Assembly: GCA_003507655.1 (NCBI GenBank)
Contig: DNUZ01000009.1
Coordinates: 1-34,405, forward strand
Direction of reading: 5' to 3'
DNA: 34,405 nt
Source: Lachnospiraceae bacterium
GTDB lineage: Bacteria > Bacillota > Clostridia > Lachnospirales > Lachnospiraceae
Below, piece by piece: positions 17,748-25,867 of the stretch. A program made the position numbers and the translations under genes. A model generated the notes under the pieces. The model made no database searches, was not told the DNA's origin, and saw nothing but the letters and a program-made list of their open reading frames with translations. Every line of letters begins with the position of its first letter. Position 1 is the first letter of the stretch.

Positions 17748-18581
17748 TCAATACTCCTCTATCGGAATGAGCTGTGTCTGCTCAATGTCATATGGCAGAA
17801 TAGAATTGGCAAACTGCATAAACTTCTCCGCCGCATCGCTGACATAGAACTGGTATTTTTCCTCCCCATCCTTTGTTTTTCCATCATTTGCAATTCCCTG
17901 CTCGGATAAAAGCCGTCGTAATTCCACGGCTGTCTCATAAGCCGGATTGACCAGATTCACGCCTTCTCCCATGATCTCCCTTACGGTTGAACGCAGCAGC
18001 GGATAATGGGTACAGCCTAGGATCAGTGTATCAATATCTGACTCCTTAAACGGCTGCAGATAACGTTCTGCCACGGCAACGGTTACCGGGTCTTTAATCC
18101 ATCCCTCTTCTACTAAAGGAACGAATAAAGGGCATGCCCTGCCCATAACCTGTGCATCCTTATTTTCTCTATGTATGGTTTTTGTATAAATCTCACTGCG
18201 GATCGTACCCTCTGTTCCGATGACTCCGATCTTTCCATTTTGTGTTGTCTGCGCCGCAACTTTAGCCCCCGGCTTTACAACACCGATAATCGGAATGTCT
18301 AACTCCGGTTTGATCGTCTCTAATGCAAACGCACTCGCCGTATTGCAGGCAACTACAATTGCCTTGACATTTTTTGTCCGTAAAAAACGGATGATCTGTC
18401 TGGAATATCGGATAATGGTATTCGGTGACTTACTTCCATACGGTACGCGTGCTGTATCTCCAAAATATACAATTCTCTCATCCGGTATCTGACGCATGAT
18501 CTCCCGTGCCACCGTCAGACCGCCGACACCGGAATCAAACACGCCAATCGGAGCATGGTTCAAGTCACAATGTTCCGTCAT
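17748..18581 (-). CDS. murI: Glutamate racemase
   Basis: 277 aa. It converts L-glutamate to D-glutamate for peptidoglycan. The catalytic pair is seen: Cys79 in VACNTASA and Cys190 in LGCTHYPLL, with Asp16 in GVFDSGVGGLTV. GAGAGGAAT is the ribosome site. It is the first gene of a three-gene unit and has a good promoter at 18616-18644. Confidence 0.97.
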   Translation of the reverse strand: MTEHCDLNHAPIGVFDSGVGGLTVAREIMRQIPDERIVYFGDTARVPYGSKSPNTIIRYSRQIIRFLRTKNVKAIVVACNTASAFALETIKPELDIPIIGVVKPGAKVAAQTTQNGKIGVIGTEGTIRSEIYTKTIHRENKDAQVMGRACPLFVPLVEEGWIKDPVTVAVAERYLQPFKESDIDTLILGCTHYPLLRSTVREIMGEGVNLVNPAYETAVELRRLLSEQGIANDGKTKDGEEKYQFYVSDAAEKFMQFANSILPYDIEQTQLIPIEEY

Positions 18582-18615
18582 GTTCTATTCCTCTCAAAAT
18601 CTTTCTACTCTTTTT

Positions 18616-18644
18616 ATTTTAACTGTTTTCCATAAAATATTCAA
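18616..18644 (-). promoter_or_regulatory. Sigma-A promoter of murI
   Basis: Minus strand TTGAAT (18639-18644), 17-base spacer, TAAAAT (18616-18621). It lies about 35 bases before the ATG and just past the spoIIR stop at 18662. Confidence 0.65.
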
Positions 18645-18661
18645 GTCAGCAAACATAAGCA

Positions 18662-19279
18662 TTACAGATAATGATTGAGAAATGACAAATATTTAAACTG
18701 TATCTTATAGTCGCTGTCCTCTATAATAGAGTCATATTCTTCCTGTGTCAACACTTCCTGCAAAGATGTTTCGGCTTTCTCATCGATCACCTCATACATG
18801 CTCCCCTGAAAGCACATATTCGGATACATCACACACCACCAGTTTTTTCCGGCTCCTTCTCCGATAACCACTTCGACCGCTTCATAAGTTCCTGCCGGGA
18901 AAGAATAGGCTCCATAGGTTTTGAGCGGAAAATCCACCGGTCCGATAAAAGCATTTACAGTATATGATCTTCCTTCTTTGGCTATGACATCTTCAGCCAC
19001 TTTTTCTATCTTTTTTAAATTGGCATTCGCTGTCTCTTCTGCTTCTTTTCGGTTCGTGACTTCTTTCATCTGATCTTTCATATAAAGCCCGACTGCATCA
19101 CGAACTTTTAATTTCAATTCCTGATCTTCTCTGCTGTCACTGTTAGCGATCACATGAAAACGCAAAATTTTCTCTGCGATCTCCTTTTGCATTCTCTGTT
19201 CTCTATACATATGTATCATCGGCATCACTGCTAAAAATAATAGCAGGAAAAAGATTCCTTTTTTCCAGTTTTTATTCAT
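18662..19279 (-). CDS. spoIIR: Stage II sporulation protein R
   Basis: 205 aa from the ATG at 19279 (AAGGAAT upstream; earlier in-frame codons have no ribosome site). A single N-terminal helix (about 7-24) acts as a signal or anchor. Then comes the SpoIIR domain, with the diagnostic RFHVIANSDSREDQELKLKVRDAV, GPVDFPLKTYG and the WWCVMYPNMCF segment. SpoIIR is secreted from the forespore and makes SpoIIGA cut pro-sigma-E in the mother cell. It normally depends on sigma-F. Here it lies 115 bases after the GerC-type gene, an unusual neighbour. No convincing sigma-F motif is seen in the gap. Confidence 0.92.
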   Translation of the reverse strand: MNKNWKKGIFFLLLFLAVMPMIHMYREQRMQKEIAEKILRFHVIANSDSREDQELKLKVRDAVGLYMKDQMKEVTNRKEAEETANANLKKIEKVAEDVIAKEGRSYTVNAFIGPVDFPLKTYGAYSFPAGTYEAVEVVIGEGAGKNWWCVMYPNMCFQGSMYEVIDEKAETSLQEVLTQEEYDSIIEDSDYKIQFKYLSFLNHYL

Positions 19280-19394
19280 TATTATTCCTTCTTTCTGACT
19301 CTTATCACAGGGATCCTGTCCGATCACTGTCTTTTGACCCCGGATCTGTTTGTCAGATACATCTTTCCCGAAAAAAAGAAATCCTAAACCTGTT

Positions 19395-20471
19395 TTATTT
19401 TAAATTTACCACCGATATCTCTGTCTCCACTTTGATCTGAAGATTTTTCTCATATTCCTCTCTTCGTTCTTCATAATGGACATAGCCTTTCCGATAGGAA
19501 TTTCCAAGTTTTTTATAACTGTTGCTGATGTCAATCCCTTTTTCCAATGCCGCTTTTGCATCCGTATTTAACCGGTTCTGCAATTCCTCTTCTAGCGTTT
19601 GTTCTAATGTCTCTTCATGCTTCCAGTCTGTTAAGGTTGCATTTTCCAAAGAAGCCGTACAGGCAAGATGTATCTTTATGATCGGATGCTCTATATTTTT
19701 TTCAAACTCATAAGACGGATGGATCTTTGTGATCCTCCACTCACAGCCTGCTGCATCCTGATAGGAAAATCCTTTGAGTTTTCCCTGTAACAGCATACTT
19801 TCCATGGCAAGTTCCGATGACACTCTCTCTTTTGCTTTTCCATTTCTTAACACATAAAATCCTGTTACCTCCGGCTCTTTATCTTTTTCTCCCAAAACCG
19901 GAATATACAGTGTTTCCATCTGATTCTGCCGCTCGTCATAAAGCCGTCCAAGTGTCATGATCCGCTTATCCTTATAGTCCTCATCACTCTCTAAAAGCTC
20001 CTCTAAATAAGTTCCCAACGGCTTTTCTAAGTTCTGATCCAGTCCAAATAAATGTTCCATTTTCAGGTCAGTCACAAACAGATAAGTGTTCCTTGCCATC
20101 AGTTCCTGCGTCTTTGCATATTCTAAGAACTTCTGCAGTTTTTCTTCGTCCTTTAAAAATTCTTCACTTAAGATCAGTGCTTTGTTATGAGAAAAGTCGA
20201 TACTCTTAGAGCTGTTTTTTTCGTAATTTTTCTGTATAGTAAAAAAATCCCTGCCCTTTTTAGAAGCCACTGCCGTATAACTGCCGTCGGCATTTTCATT
20301 TGCAACCTCCGAAAGCACCGGAAAGTTAAAGACCACGCGGCATCCCTGTTTCTCACTTTCTAAACCGACCGCTAACGGAAAACTGCGGTTCTCCAGTTCA
20401 TGGTCGCCACAGCCGCAAAGCAGCAGGGATAAGACCATAAGCATGAAAACCATTTTTCTTTTTTTATACAT
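19395..20471 (-). CDS. gerAC: Spore germination protein GerC type (Ger(x)C lipoprotein)
   Basis: 358 aa. The lipobox LLLCGC places Cys21 as the modified residue. The early SFPLAVGLE and the TIQKNYEKNSSKSIDFSHNKALILSEEFL segment are typical of Ger(x)C proteins, with a C-terminal CEWRITKIHPSYEFE region. It is the lipoprotein subunit of a germinant receptor in the spore inner membrane. It overlaps the GerB gene by 8 bases. AAAGGAGG is the ribosome site. The C-terminus is rich in Lys/Glu. Confidence 0.9.
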   Translation of the reverse strand: MYKKRKMVFMLMVLSLLLCGCGDHELENRSFPLAVGLESEKQGCRVVFNFPVLSEVANENADGSYTAVASKKGRDFFTIQKNYEKNSSKSIDFSHNKALILSEEFLKDEEKLQKFLEYAKTQELMARNTYLFVTDLKMEHLFGLDQNLEKPLGTYLEELLESDEDYKDKRIMTLGRLYDERQNQMETLYIPVLGEKDKEPEVTGFYVLRNGKAKERVSSELAMESMLLQGKLKGFSYQDAAGCEWRITKIHPSYEFEKNIEHPIIKIHLACTASLENATLTDWKHEETLEQTLEEELQNRLNTDAKAALEKGIDISNSYKKLGNSYRKGYVHYEERREEYEKNLQIKVETEISVVNLK

Positions 20472-21558
20472 GCTCTTTCCTCCTTTTGCGCTTTACCAGA
20501 ATGTATGCCAGAATCGAAATCCCAATAGAAATTGGGACTGCTGCCAGATAAAACAACTGTTTTAAAAGCTGTAAAAAGAACAGGGACTCCCAACATCCTC
20601 TTGCAATGGCATAGACCAGAATTAAGATCAGAATGGACGGATATTTTTTATTTTTTAAAGAAAATGTATGCATAAAAATATTCACACTGTGAAAGATCAT
20701 ATAATCCATCAAAGCATACAGCGCAAAGAACCATATCCCCACTATCAATACGTCTAACCGCTCTAAAAATCCACCCGGCAATTCTACCATGCTCATAAGT
20801 GCCACAACTGAGAACTGCGTTCCCGCCAGTGCCTTTGTTCCAAAAATCCCCATCAGAAGCAGATAGATGAAAAAAAGCAGTCCACCGGTCACCAGGACTG
20901 CCCTTGCCGCCGTATTTCCCAATTTTTCCGGTTCTGCACAGTGAGGTCTTAAAAACAGCAAAAAAATGATCCAGGAAAAGATTCCAAATACCAGATAGGT
21001 ACTGCCTAAAAAATCCATTCCACTGTCATACAAAAACGGCATCCACTTATCCGTATCCACACTTCCTACAGAAAATGCAAGCATGATCAGCAGCAGGACC
21101 GCCAGCGTCCAGTATATGATCTCATAGACTCTTCCGCGGCTTTCAATCCCTCCGTAAATCCCATATGCTCCCAGTAAAAGGAGCAGGAGCAAAATGACCT
21201 CAAAGGATTCCTGCTGCAACAGATTTTTTAAGATCAGATGGCAGATCGTATATGCTGCAAAACCCGCGATACTGATACTGTAAAAGAAATAAAAGATTTC
21301 ACAAAATTCCGTTCCTTTTTCCCCAAATGCTTCTTTTAAATAGGAAAAAAAATCTCCCCGCATCTGCTTAAAATTACCGCCCAGAAGCCACAGCAGTAAA
21401 AACGTGCAAAATATGCCACACAGGATCGCAACTGCTCCGTCCACCCCACTCCTTCCTGCAAGGATATCCGGCAGCAGCAGGGATGCCATGCCAAAGATAT
21501 TAAAAATGAGCAGCCGCTTTATCTGACGTAATGATATTTTTCCATTGTCTGCAAACAT
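20464..21558 (-). CDS. gerAB: Spore germination permease, GerB type
   Basis: 364 aa from the ATG at 21558 (GGAAGGAG upstream; a longer frame would overlap the GerA gene). It has about ten hydrophobic membrane helices and belongs to the GerAB/ArcD/ProY endospore germination permease family. The start shows the KISLRQIKRLLIFNIFG region and, further on, SVVALMSMVELPGGFLERLDV, characteristic of this family. It probably senses or transports the germinant. It begins 1 base after the GerA stop and overlaps the GerC start. Confidence 0.88.
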   Translation of the reverse strand: MFADNGKISLRQIKRLLIFNIFGMASLLLPDILAGRSGVDGAVAILCGIFCTFLLLWLLGGNFKQMRGDFFSYLKEAFGEKGTEFCEIFYFFYSISIAGFAAYTICHLILKNLLQQESFEVILLLLLLLGAYGIYGGIESRGRVYEIIYWTLAVLLLIMLAFSVGSVDTDKWMPFLYDSGMDFLGSTYLVFGIFSWIIFLLFLRPHCAEPEKLGNTAARAVLVTGGLLFFIYLLLMGIFGTKALAGTQFSVVALMSMVELPGGFLERLDVLIVGIWFFALYALMDYMIFHSVNIFMHTFSLKNKKYPSILILILVYAIARGCWESLFFLQLLKQLFYLAAVPISIGISILAYILVKRKRRKEHV

Positions 21559-21559
21559 C

Positions 21560-23086
21560 TTACTCCTTCCAGCGCAGACGCGTCTTATTCCGTCTGCTCG
21601 CAAAAATCGGTCTTTTCTTCAGATAAAATAGCGGCATCCGAAACAGGGAATCCCGCTCATCCTGATAATTAGTCAGATCTGCTCCCGCAAATGGCATCAG
21701 ATACGGAATACCAAAACTTTTCAGACTTGCCAAATGTAAAAATACAGCAAGAAGTGCTATCAAAAATCCAAAGAAGCCTAACCACGCACACATTCCGATA
21801 AAAAAGAATTTGAGAATACGGAAGGCTGCGGCAAATTCCTCGTTTGGTATTGCAAAGGAACAGAGTGCCGTAAAGGCAATGACGATCACCACGACCGGGC
21901 TTACAATATTCGCTTCCACTGCTGCCTGTCCGATGATCAATCCACCTACGATCCCGATCGTATTTCCCATTGCTCCCGGCAGACGGATGCCCGCCTCCCG
22001 CAACAGCTCAAAAGACAGTTCCATCAGGATCACTTCTACCACGGAAGGAAACGGTACGCCCTGTCTTGCCGCCGCAAAGGATAAGATCAACGTAGTCGGC
22101 AAGATCTGCGTATGGAAATTGGTCACCGCCAGATACAGTCCCGGCAGTGTCATTGCAAAAAAAGATGCCAGATAACGGATGATCCGTCCTAAAGAGGCAA
22201 TTTCAAACCGGTTGTAATAGTCATCACTGGTCTGAATAAATGAGTTGTAATCCGTAGGCAGGATTAATGCCACCGGAGAATTGTCACAGAGCAGGATCAC
22301 TCTTCCTTCTAACAGACACATCGCCGCACGATCCGGCCGCAAGGTTGTCTGGAACTGTGGAAACGGCGACAGCCACCGTTCCTCTGAAAGCTGTTCGATC
22401 ACTCCGCTGTCCATCACACCGTCAATCTCAAATCCCTCTAACCGCTTTTCAATCTCTGCTAACACAATGTCCGGTGCGATCCCCTCCATGTAGAGCAGAC
22501 TGATATTCGTATTGCTTCTGACTCCCGCTTTTTTCTCCTTGACTTTTAGCTGTGGCGAACGGATCCTTTTTCGGATCAGTGCAGTATTTGTTTTTATGGA
22601 ATTCGCAAAACCTTCGTTCGAACCACGGGCAACTTTTTCCGAATCGGTCTCTGACACTCCTATTCCCGGATAACCTTTATCCGAAACCTTGATCGCCCGT
22701 GCAAATCCATCGATCAAAAGCAATGCGGCACCGGATAACATCCCATTGATGGCATTCTCTATTGTCTCAAAATATGCCATGTCGGACACGCCAAAGCTGT
22801 TCTGTTCCAAAGAGGTATAGACCTCCTCTTTTTTCATCGTGCATAACATAGTGAGCATTTTTCCAAGTACGGTCTCATCTAACAGCATATTTTCCACCGT
22901 TGTTTCGATAAAGGCTACGATACAGGAAATATTATGCTCCGTTCCTAAATGGATCTCATTATATTTTAGATCACTGCATCCTTCAAAGAGATCAAACAGC
23001 ACCGCACTGTCCTTTTGCAGATTTCCGGTTACCGGATGCTTCTCTTCATCAGGACGGTATTTTCTATTTTGTTCATCCATGTTCAT
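21560..23086 (-). CDS. gerAA: Spore germination protein GerA type
   Basis: 508 aa. An N-terminal soluble GerA domain is followed by a C-terminal hydrophobic region with about five helices. Visible family motifs include ALLLIDGFARAIKV, KGYPGIGVSETDSEKVARGSNEGF, and the later ILPTTLILSFAAARQGVPFPSVVE and TPGLYLAVTNFH-type strands. It forms the channel-like A subunit of a germinant receptor. GGAGG lies 7 bases before the ATG. It is the first gene of gerA-gerB-gerC and spoIIR. Its upstream region holds a terminator at 23128-23158 but no clear sigma-G site. Confidence 0.93.
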   Translation of the reverse strand: MNMDEQNRKYRPDEEKHPVTGNLQKDSAVLFDLFEGCSDLKYNEIHLGTEHNISCIVAFIETTVENMLLDETVLGKMLTMLCTMKKEEVYTSLEQNSFGVSDMAYFETIENAINGMLSGAALLLIDGFARAIKVSDKGYPGIGVSETDSEKVARGSNEGFANSIKTNTALIRKRIRSPQLKVKEKKAGVRSNTNISLLYMEGIAPDIVLAEIEKRLEGFEIDGVMDSGVIEQLSEERWLSPFPQFQTTLRPDRAAMCLLEGRVILLCDNSPVALILPTDYNSFIQTSDDYYNRFEIASLGRIIRYLASFFAMTLPGLYLAVTNFHTQILPTTLILSFAAARQGVPFPSVVEVILMELSFELLREAGIRLPGAMGNTIGIVGGLIIGQAAVEANIVSPVVVIVIAFTALCSFAIPNEEFAAAFRILKFFFIGMCAWLGFFGFLIALLAVFLHLASLKSFGIPYLMPFAGADLTNYQDERDSLFRMPLFYLKKRPIFASRRNKTRLRWKE

Positions 23087-23127
23087 GGTAATTCCTCCGA
23101 ATCCTATAACGGTGTTTCCTATAAAGC

Positions 23128-23158
23128 AAAAAAGAGATAAGCTGCACTTATCTCTTTT
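23128..23158 (-). terminator. Terminator after the GntR gene
   Basis: A 12-bp perfect stem AAAAGAGATAAG/CTTATCTCTTTT with loop CTGCA is followed on the minus strand by six Ts. It separates ispE-gntR from the ger operon. Confidence 0.88.
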
Positions 23159-23218
23159 AATATCTTCATATTCCAGCCATTTTATACCATAACGGACGAT
23201 TCTTATCTGATTTTAAGA

Positions 23219-23893
23219 TCACTCCTGATCGCGGATGATCTGTTTCACTACTTTTGCCTGTTTTTCCACATGTACTTTCATGACTTCGATGACTTTTTCT
23301 TTTTCGTGTTTTTCTAATAACTCCAGTATCTTTCGATGCTCCTGTATCAGTGTCGGATATGCATGTTCATCTTTTAGATATTCCACTCGATACCGGTAGA
23401 TCTGCTCACGCATATTATCTAACATCGTTACTAACTTTGCATTGCCTGCCGCATGGTAAATCGTATCATGGAATGCCACGTCGGCTTCTGCGATTTTTTT
23501 GATGTCTCCCTGCTTCGTGCTGTTTTCAAACTGCAGCATCTGCTTTTCTAACTCTTTGATCTCCTCTTTTGTGATATTATCACAGGCAAGACGGACCGCT
23601 AATTCATCTAATACCTCACGGATCTGCAAAACATCTTTCATGTCTTTTTCGGTCATCCGTGCTACTTCCGCACCCCTGCGCGGGATCGTCACTGCTAACC
23701 CTTCCTGCTCTAACATTCGGATTGCTTCACGGATCGGTGTTCTCGACACTCCTAATTTGGATGCAAGCTGCAATTCCATCAAACGCTCCCCCGGTTTTAA
23801 CTCTCCTTTCAGGATCGCCTCCCGCAGTGTATGAAATACTACATCACGCAGTGGCAGATATGCATCCACATTTAATTTTAAATTGTCTGTCAT
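23219..23893 (-). CDS. GntR-family transcriptional regulator, FCD type
   Basis: 224 aa. An N-terminal winged helix (LREAILKGELKPGERLMELQ, then LGVSRTPIREAIRMLEQEGL, about 20-70) is followed by an all-helical FCD ligand domain (about 90-215). His residues in VAFHDTIYHAAGN and QEHRKIL suit a metal site. FCD regulators usually answer organic acids or sugar acids; the ligand here is unknown. It is 8 bases after ispE and shares its promoter, where a TTGTATACAA palindrome could be its own operator. The ribosome site is AGAGGG. Confidence 0.9.
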   Translation of the reverse strand: MTDNLKLNVDAYLPLRDVVFHTLREAILKGELKPGERLMELQLASKLGVSRTPIREAIRMLEQEGLAVTIPRRGAEVARMTEKDMKDVLQIREVLDELAVRLACDNITKEEIKELEKQMLQFENSTKQGDIKKIAEADVAFHDTIYHAAGNAKLVTMLDNMREQIYRYRVEYLKDEHAYPTLIQEHRKILELLEKHEKEKVIEVMKVHVEKQAKVVKQIIRDQE

Positions 23894-23901
23894 AAATCCC
23901 T

Positions 23902-24774
23902 CTACTTTCTGTTGTTATAAATCGTTGTCAAATAGAGCTGCTTTGCCAGCCCGCTCTCTTTTACTGCACGATACGCTCTCTTTGCTGTTTTTTCATCTTC
24001 AAACAGTCCAAATACCGTCGGACCGCTGCCGCTCATCAGTGCGTTGAGTGCTCCATGTTCTTTCATAATTTCCTTTAAACTTGCAATCTCAGGATAATGT
24101 GCAACGGTTACCGTCTCTAAGATATTTCCCATATCCTGTGCGGTACTCTGTAAATCTTTCTTACGGATATCTTCTAATAAACGGTCAATATCAGGATGTG
24201 GCGGATCATTCTCTAAGTGCAGATTCTCATATACGAATTTTGTAGAAACCGCAACCGATGGCTTCGCTACTAAAACCGGACATTTTGGCATCGGCGGAAG
24301 TGCTGTTAACTTCTCTCCGATTCCCTCTGCTAAAGCGGTTCCACGCATCAGACAATATGGCACGTCTGCTCCGATCTTTACACCACGTTCCTTCAACTGC
24401 TCCATATTAAGACCTAAATCAAACATCTGGTTCATTCCATATAATGCTGCTGCCGCATCGGTACTGCCTCCTGCCATGCCTGCCGCAACCGGAATATGCT
24501 TCTCTAAACGGAACTCTACACCCTCTGTGATTGAAAACTCATCCATCAAAAGAGCTGCCGCCTTATGAATTAAATTGTTCTCATTGACCGGAAGGTAATA
24601 CAGATTCGAAGAAATCTGAATCCCCGGCTCTTTTGTCTTTTTGATATGAAGACGGTCAAATAAGTGGATCGTCTGCATGATCATGCGAACCTCGTGATAT
24701 CCGTCCTCACGCTTTCTCAATACGTCAAGTCCAATATTAATTTTTGCCAATGCTTTTAAATTTAACTCATCCAT
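23902..24774 (-). CDS. ispE: 4-diphosphocytidyl-2-C-methyl-D-erythritol kinase
   Basis: 290 aa from the ATG at 24774, with GCAGGAG 5 to 6 bases upstream; the further GTG at 24789 is upstream of that site. IspE phosphorylates CDP-ME in the non-mevalonate isoprenoid pathway. The GHMP kinase motifs AKINIGLDVL, PVAAGMAGGSTDAAAAL (the ATP loop) and NALMSGSGPTVFGL are visible. It is the first gene of an ispE-gntR unit with a strong promoter. Confidence 0.96.
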   Translation of the reverse strand: MDELNLKALAKINIGLDVLRKREDGYHEVRMIMQTIHLFDRLHIKKTKEPGIQISSNLYYLPVNENNLIHKAAALLMDEFSITEGVEFRLEKHIPVAAGMAGGSTDAAAALYGMNQMFDLGLNMEQLKERGVKIGADVPYCLMRGTALAEGIGEKLTALPPMPKCPVLVAKPSVAVSTKFVYENLHLENDPPHPDIDRLLEDIRKKDLQSTAQDMGNILETVTVAHYPEIASLKEIMKEHGALNALMSGSGPTVFGLFEDEKTAKRAYRAVKESGLAKQLYLTTIYNNRK

Positions 24775-24790
24775 GTTTTTCTCCTGCACT

Positions 24791-24841
24791 TTGTATACAA
24801 TATACTCTAACGTGATATTTTAAAAATGTCAAGTGACATTT
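24791..24841 (-). promoter_or_regulatory. ispE promoter with two palindromic operator candidates
   Basis: Minus strand TTGACA (24827-24832), 17 bases, TAGAGT (24804-24809). A perfect 8-bp inverted repeat AAATGTCA-2-TGACATTT (24824-24841) overlaps the -35, and the 10-bp palindrome TTGTATACAA (24791-24800) lies between the -10 and the ribosome site. The latter resembles GntR/FCD operators. The promoter is seen; the regulation is inferred. Confidence 0.7.
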
Positions 24842-24854
24842 CCTGCCGAGATCC

Positions 24855-24960
24855 GGGTGTCAAAAGGCGGCTCACAACTTAGTAGTTTGCAACTTGCACA
24901 AAACAGACTCGGTTTTGTGCAATTGTCAATACAAAAACCTGAAACCGCCTTTTGACACCC
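24855..24960. repeat. Dispersed inverted-repeat element, copy 1
   Basis: 106 bases. Perfect 16-bp terminal inverted repeats GGGTGTCAAAAGGCGG and CCGCCTTTTGACACCC enclose an inner 11-bp perfect stem TTGCACAAAAC/GTTTTGTGCAA (24894-24904 with 24912-24922). The first 29 bases are identical to copy 2 at 33297-33325. Each outer end reads outward as TTGACA. It lies between the ispE promoter and the terminator of the 25076-25708 gene. No protein is encoded. It looks like a MITE or REP-like element, or a repeated structured RNA. Confidence 0.85.
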
Positions 24961-24973
24961 TAATCTGTAGAGT

Positions 24974-25024
24974 AAAAAAAGCGGAGAATCCCTTCGCCTT
25001 TTCCGTAAGAGATTACTCCGCTTT
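24974..25024 (-). terminator. Terminator after the sigma-D gene
   Basis: Stem AAAGCGGAG/CTCCGCTTT (24978-24986 with 25016-25024) is extended by AATC/GATT with one bulge. On the minus strand it is followed by seven Ts. It lies about 50 bases past the stop at 25076. Confidence 0.83.
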
Positions 25025-25075
25025 CCTGTCATCTGACCTCCCTGTTAGGATGTCTTTGATGATAAATTTTGATCA

Positions 25076-25708
25076 TTATTCTTCTGTTTCTGTCTTAGCT
25101 GTCTCTGTACCGTTTTTCCATGCATCGAATTTTTTCATAACAGCATCATAGGTTCTGCCGGAGATATCCGGTAAGGATTTGCCCCATGCTTTGGTTGCCT
25201 GATCAAAACCTTTTTTGAATGCTGCGATCATTTCGTCTGCTTTTTCTGAATCACCGCCGGATAATGCTTTTGCAAATTCCACGATACGGTCAGATGTCTG
25301 CTCTACGCCCCAGTAACCATCGTCTGCAATATCTTTTTGTGCCTGGGCTCTTACCTCAGGAGATACATTATATTTACCGCTTGCTAAGAATGACCAGATA
25401 TCGTCTGCCTGTCCGATCTTCTTGCCCTGCTTCGTCATCATCTGCTCTACCATGCTGCGAAGCTGGTTGGTTCTGTTTGCTGTATCTGCTTTCATCTTTT
25501 CGATCAGTGCGGTATTTGTCTTTCCGCTTGTCTTTTTATAAGTTCCTGCATTTTCTACGGTCTTTGAACTTTTCTCATAGACTACTCCTACATCTTTGCC
25601 ATAGGATTTTTCTGTCGTTGCCTCTGTATTCTCTTTTTTTGCAGCTGCTTTGCTCTCATAAGCTGTTGTTGTATACGCCGCTGCTGTTACACTGTTAATT
25701 GTACTCAT
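25076..25708 (-). CDS. Protein of unknown function under a sigma-D promoter
   Basis: 210 aa from the ATG at 25708, 7 bases past GGAGG; the earlier ATG is adjacent to the site and less likely. There is no signal peptide. The N-terminus (about 1-45) is Ala/Thr/Ser/Lys-rich and probably disordered. The rest is a compact domain with RSMVEQMMTKQGKKIG, then SPEVRAQAQKDIADDGYWGVEQTSDRI, FAKALSGGDSEKA and FDQATKAWGKSLPDISGRTYDAV. I recall similar uncharacterised proteins in flagellated bacteria but know of no assigned function. Its promoter (25791-25817) is close to the flagellar sigma-D consensus, so a motility role is the best inference. Confidence 0.85.
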   Translation of the reverse strand: MSTINSVTAAAYTTTAYESKAAAKKENTEATTEKSYGKDVGVVYEKSSKTVENAGTYKKTSGKTNTALIEKMKADTANRTNQLRSMVEQMMTKQGKKIGQADDIWSFLASGKYNVSPEVRAQAQKDIADDGYWGVEQTSDRIVEFAKALSGGDSEKADEMIAAFKKGFDQATKAWGKSLPDISGRTYDAVMKKFDAWKNGTETAKTETEE

Positions 25709-25790
25709 ATCCATCCCTCCGTGGTTTTGCTGCGTTTTGATTGTTCCTGCTAAGCCGGCTCCGCCCACTTATGCTGCTTTCTTATATTAT

Positions 25791-25817
25791 ATATCGTACA
25801 TTTCTTTCAATAGTTTA
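25791..25817 (-). promoter_or_regulatory. Sigma-D (FliA-type) promoter
   Basis: Minus strand TAAA (25814-25817), exactly 15 bases, TACGATAT (25791-25798), compared with TAAA-N15-GCCGATAA/T. The -35 is perfect, the spacing is exact and the -10 keeps the CGATAT core. It sits about 80 bases before the ATG. Confidence 0.7.
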
Positions 25818-25867
25818 GTGTTTCTGCACTGTTTTAGACTTTTCTTTCAGATTTCTATTGCAGACTG

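Noticed and set aside
19280..19394. A sigma-F-like site before spoIIR (GTATC then GGTCAAAAGA on the minus strand)
   Set aside because: The -10 misses several key positions and the spacing is not right.
24829..25032. A 67-aa minus-strand open frame
   Set aside because: It covers the repeat element and the terminator and has no ribosome site or sensible composition.
25219..25698. A 159-aa plus-strand open frame
   Set aside because: It is opposite the well-supported sigma-D gene and has a Leu/Arg/Ser-rich shadow composition.
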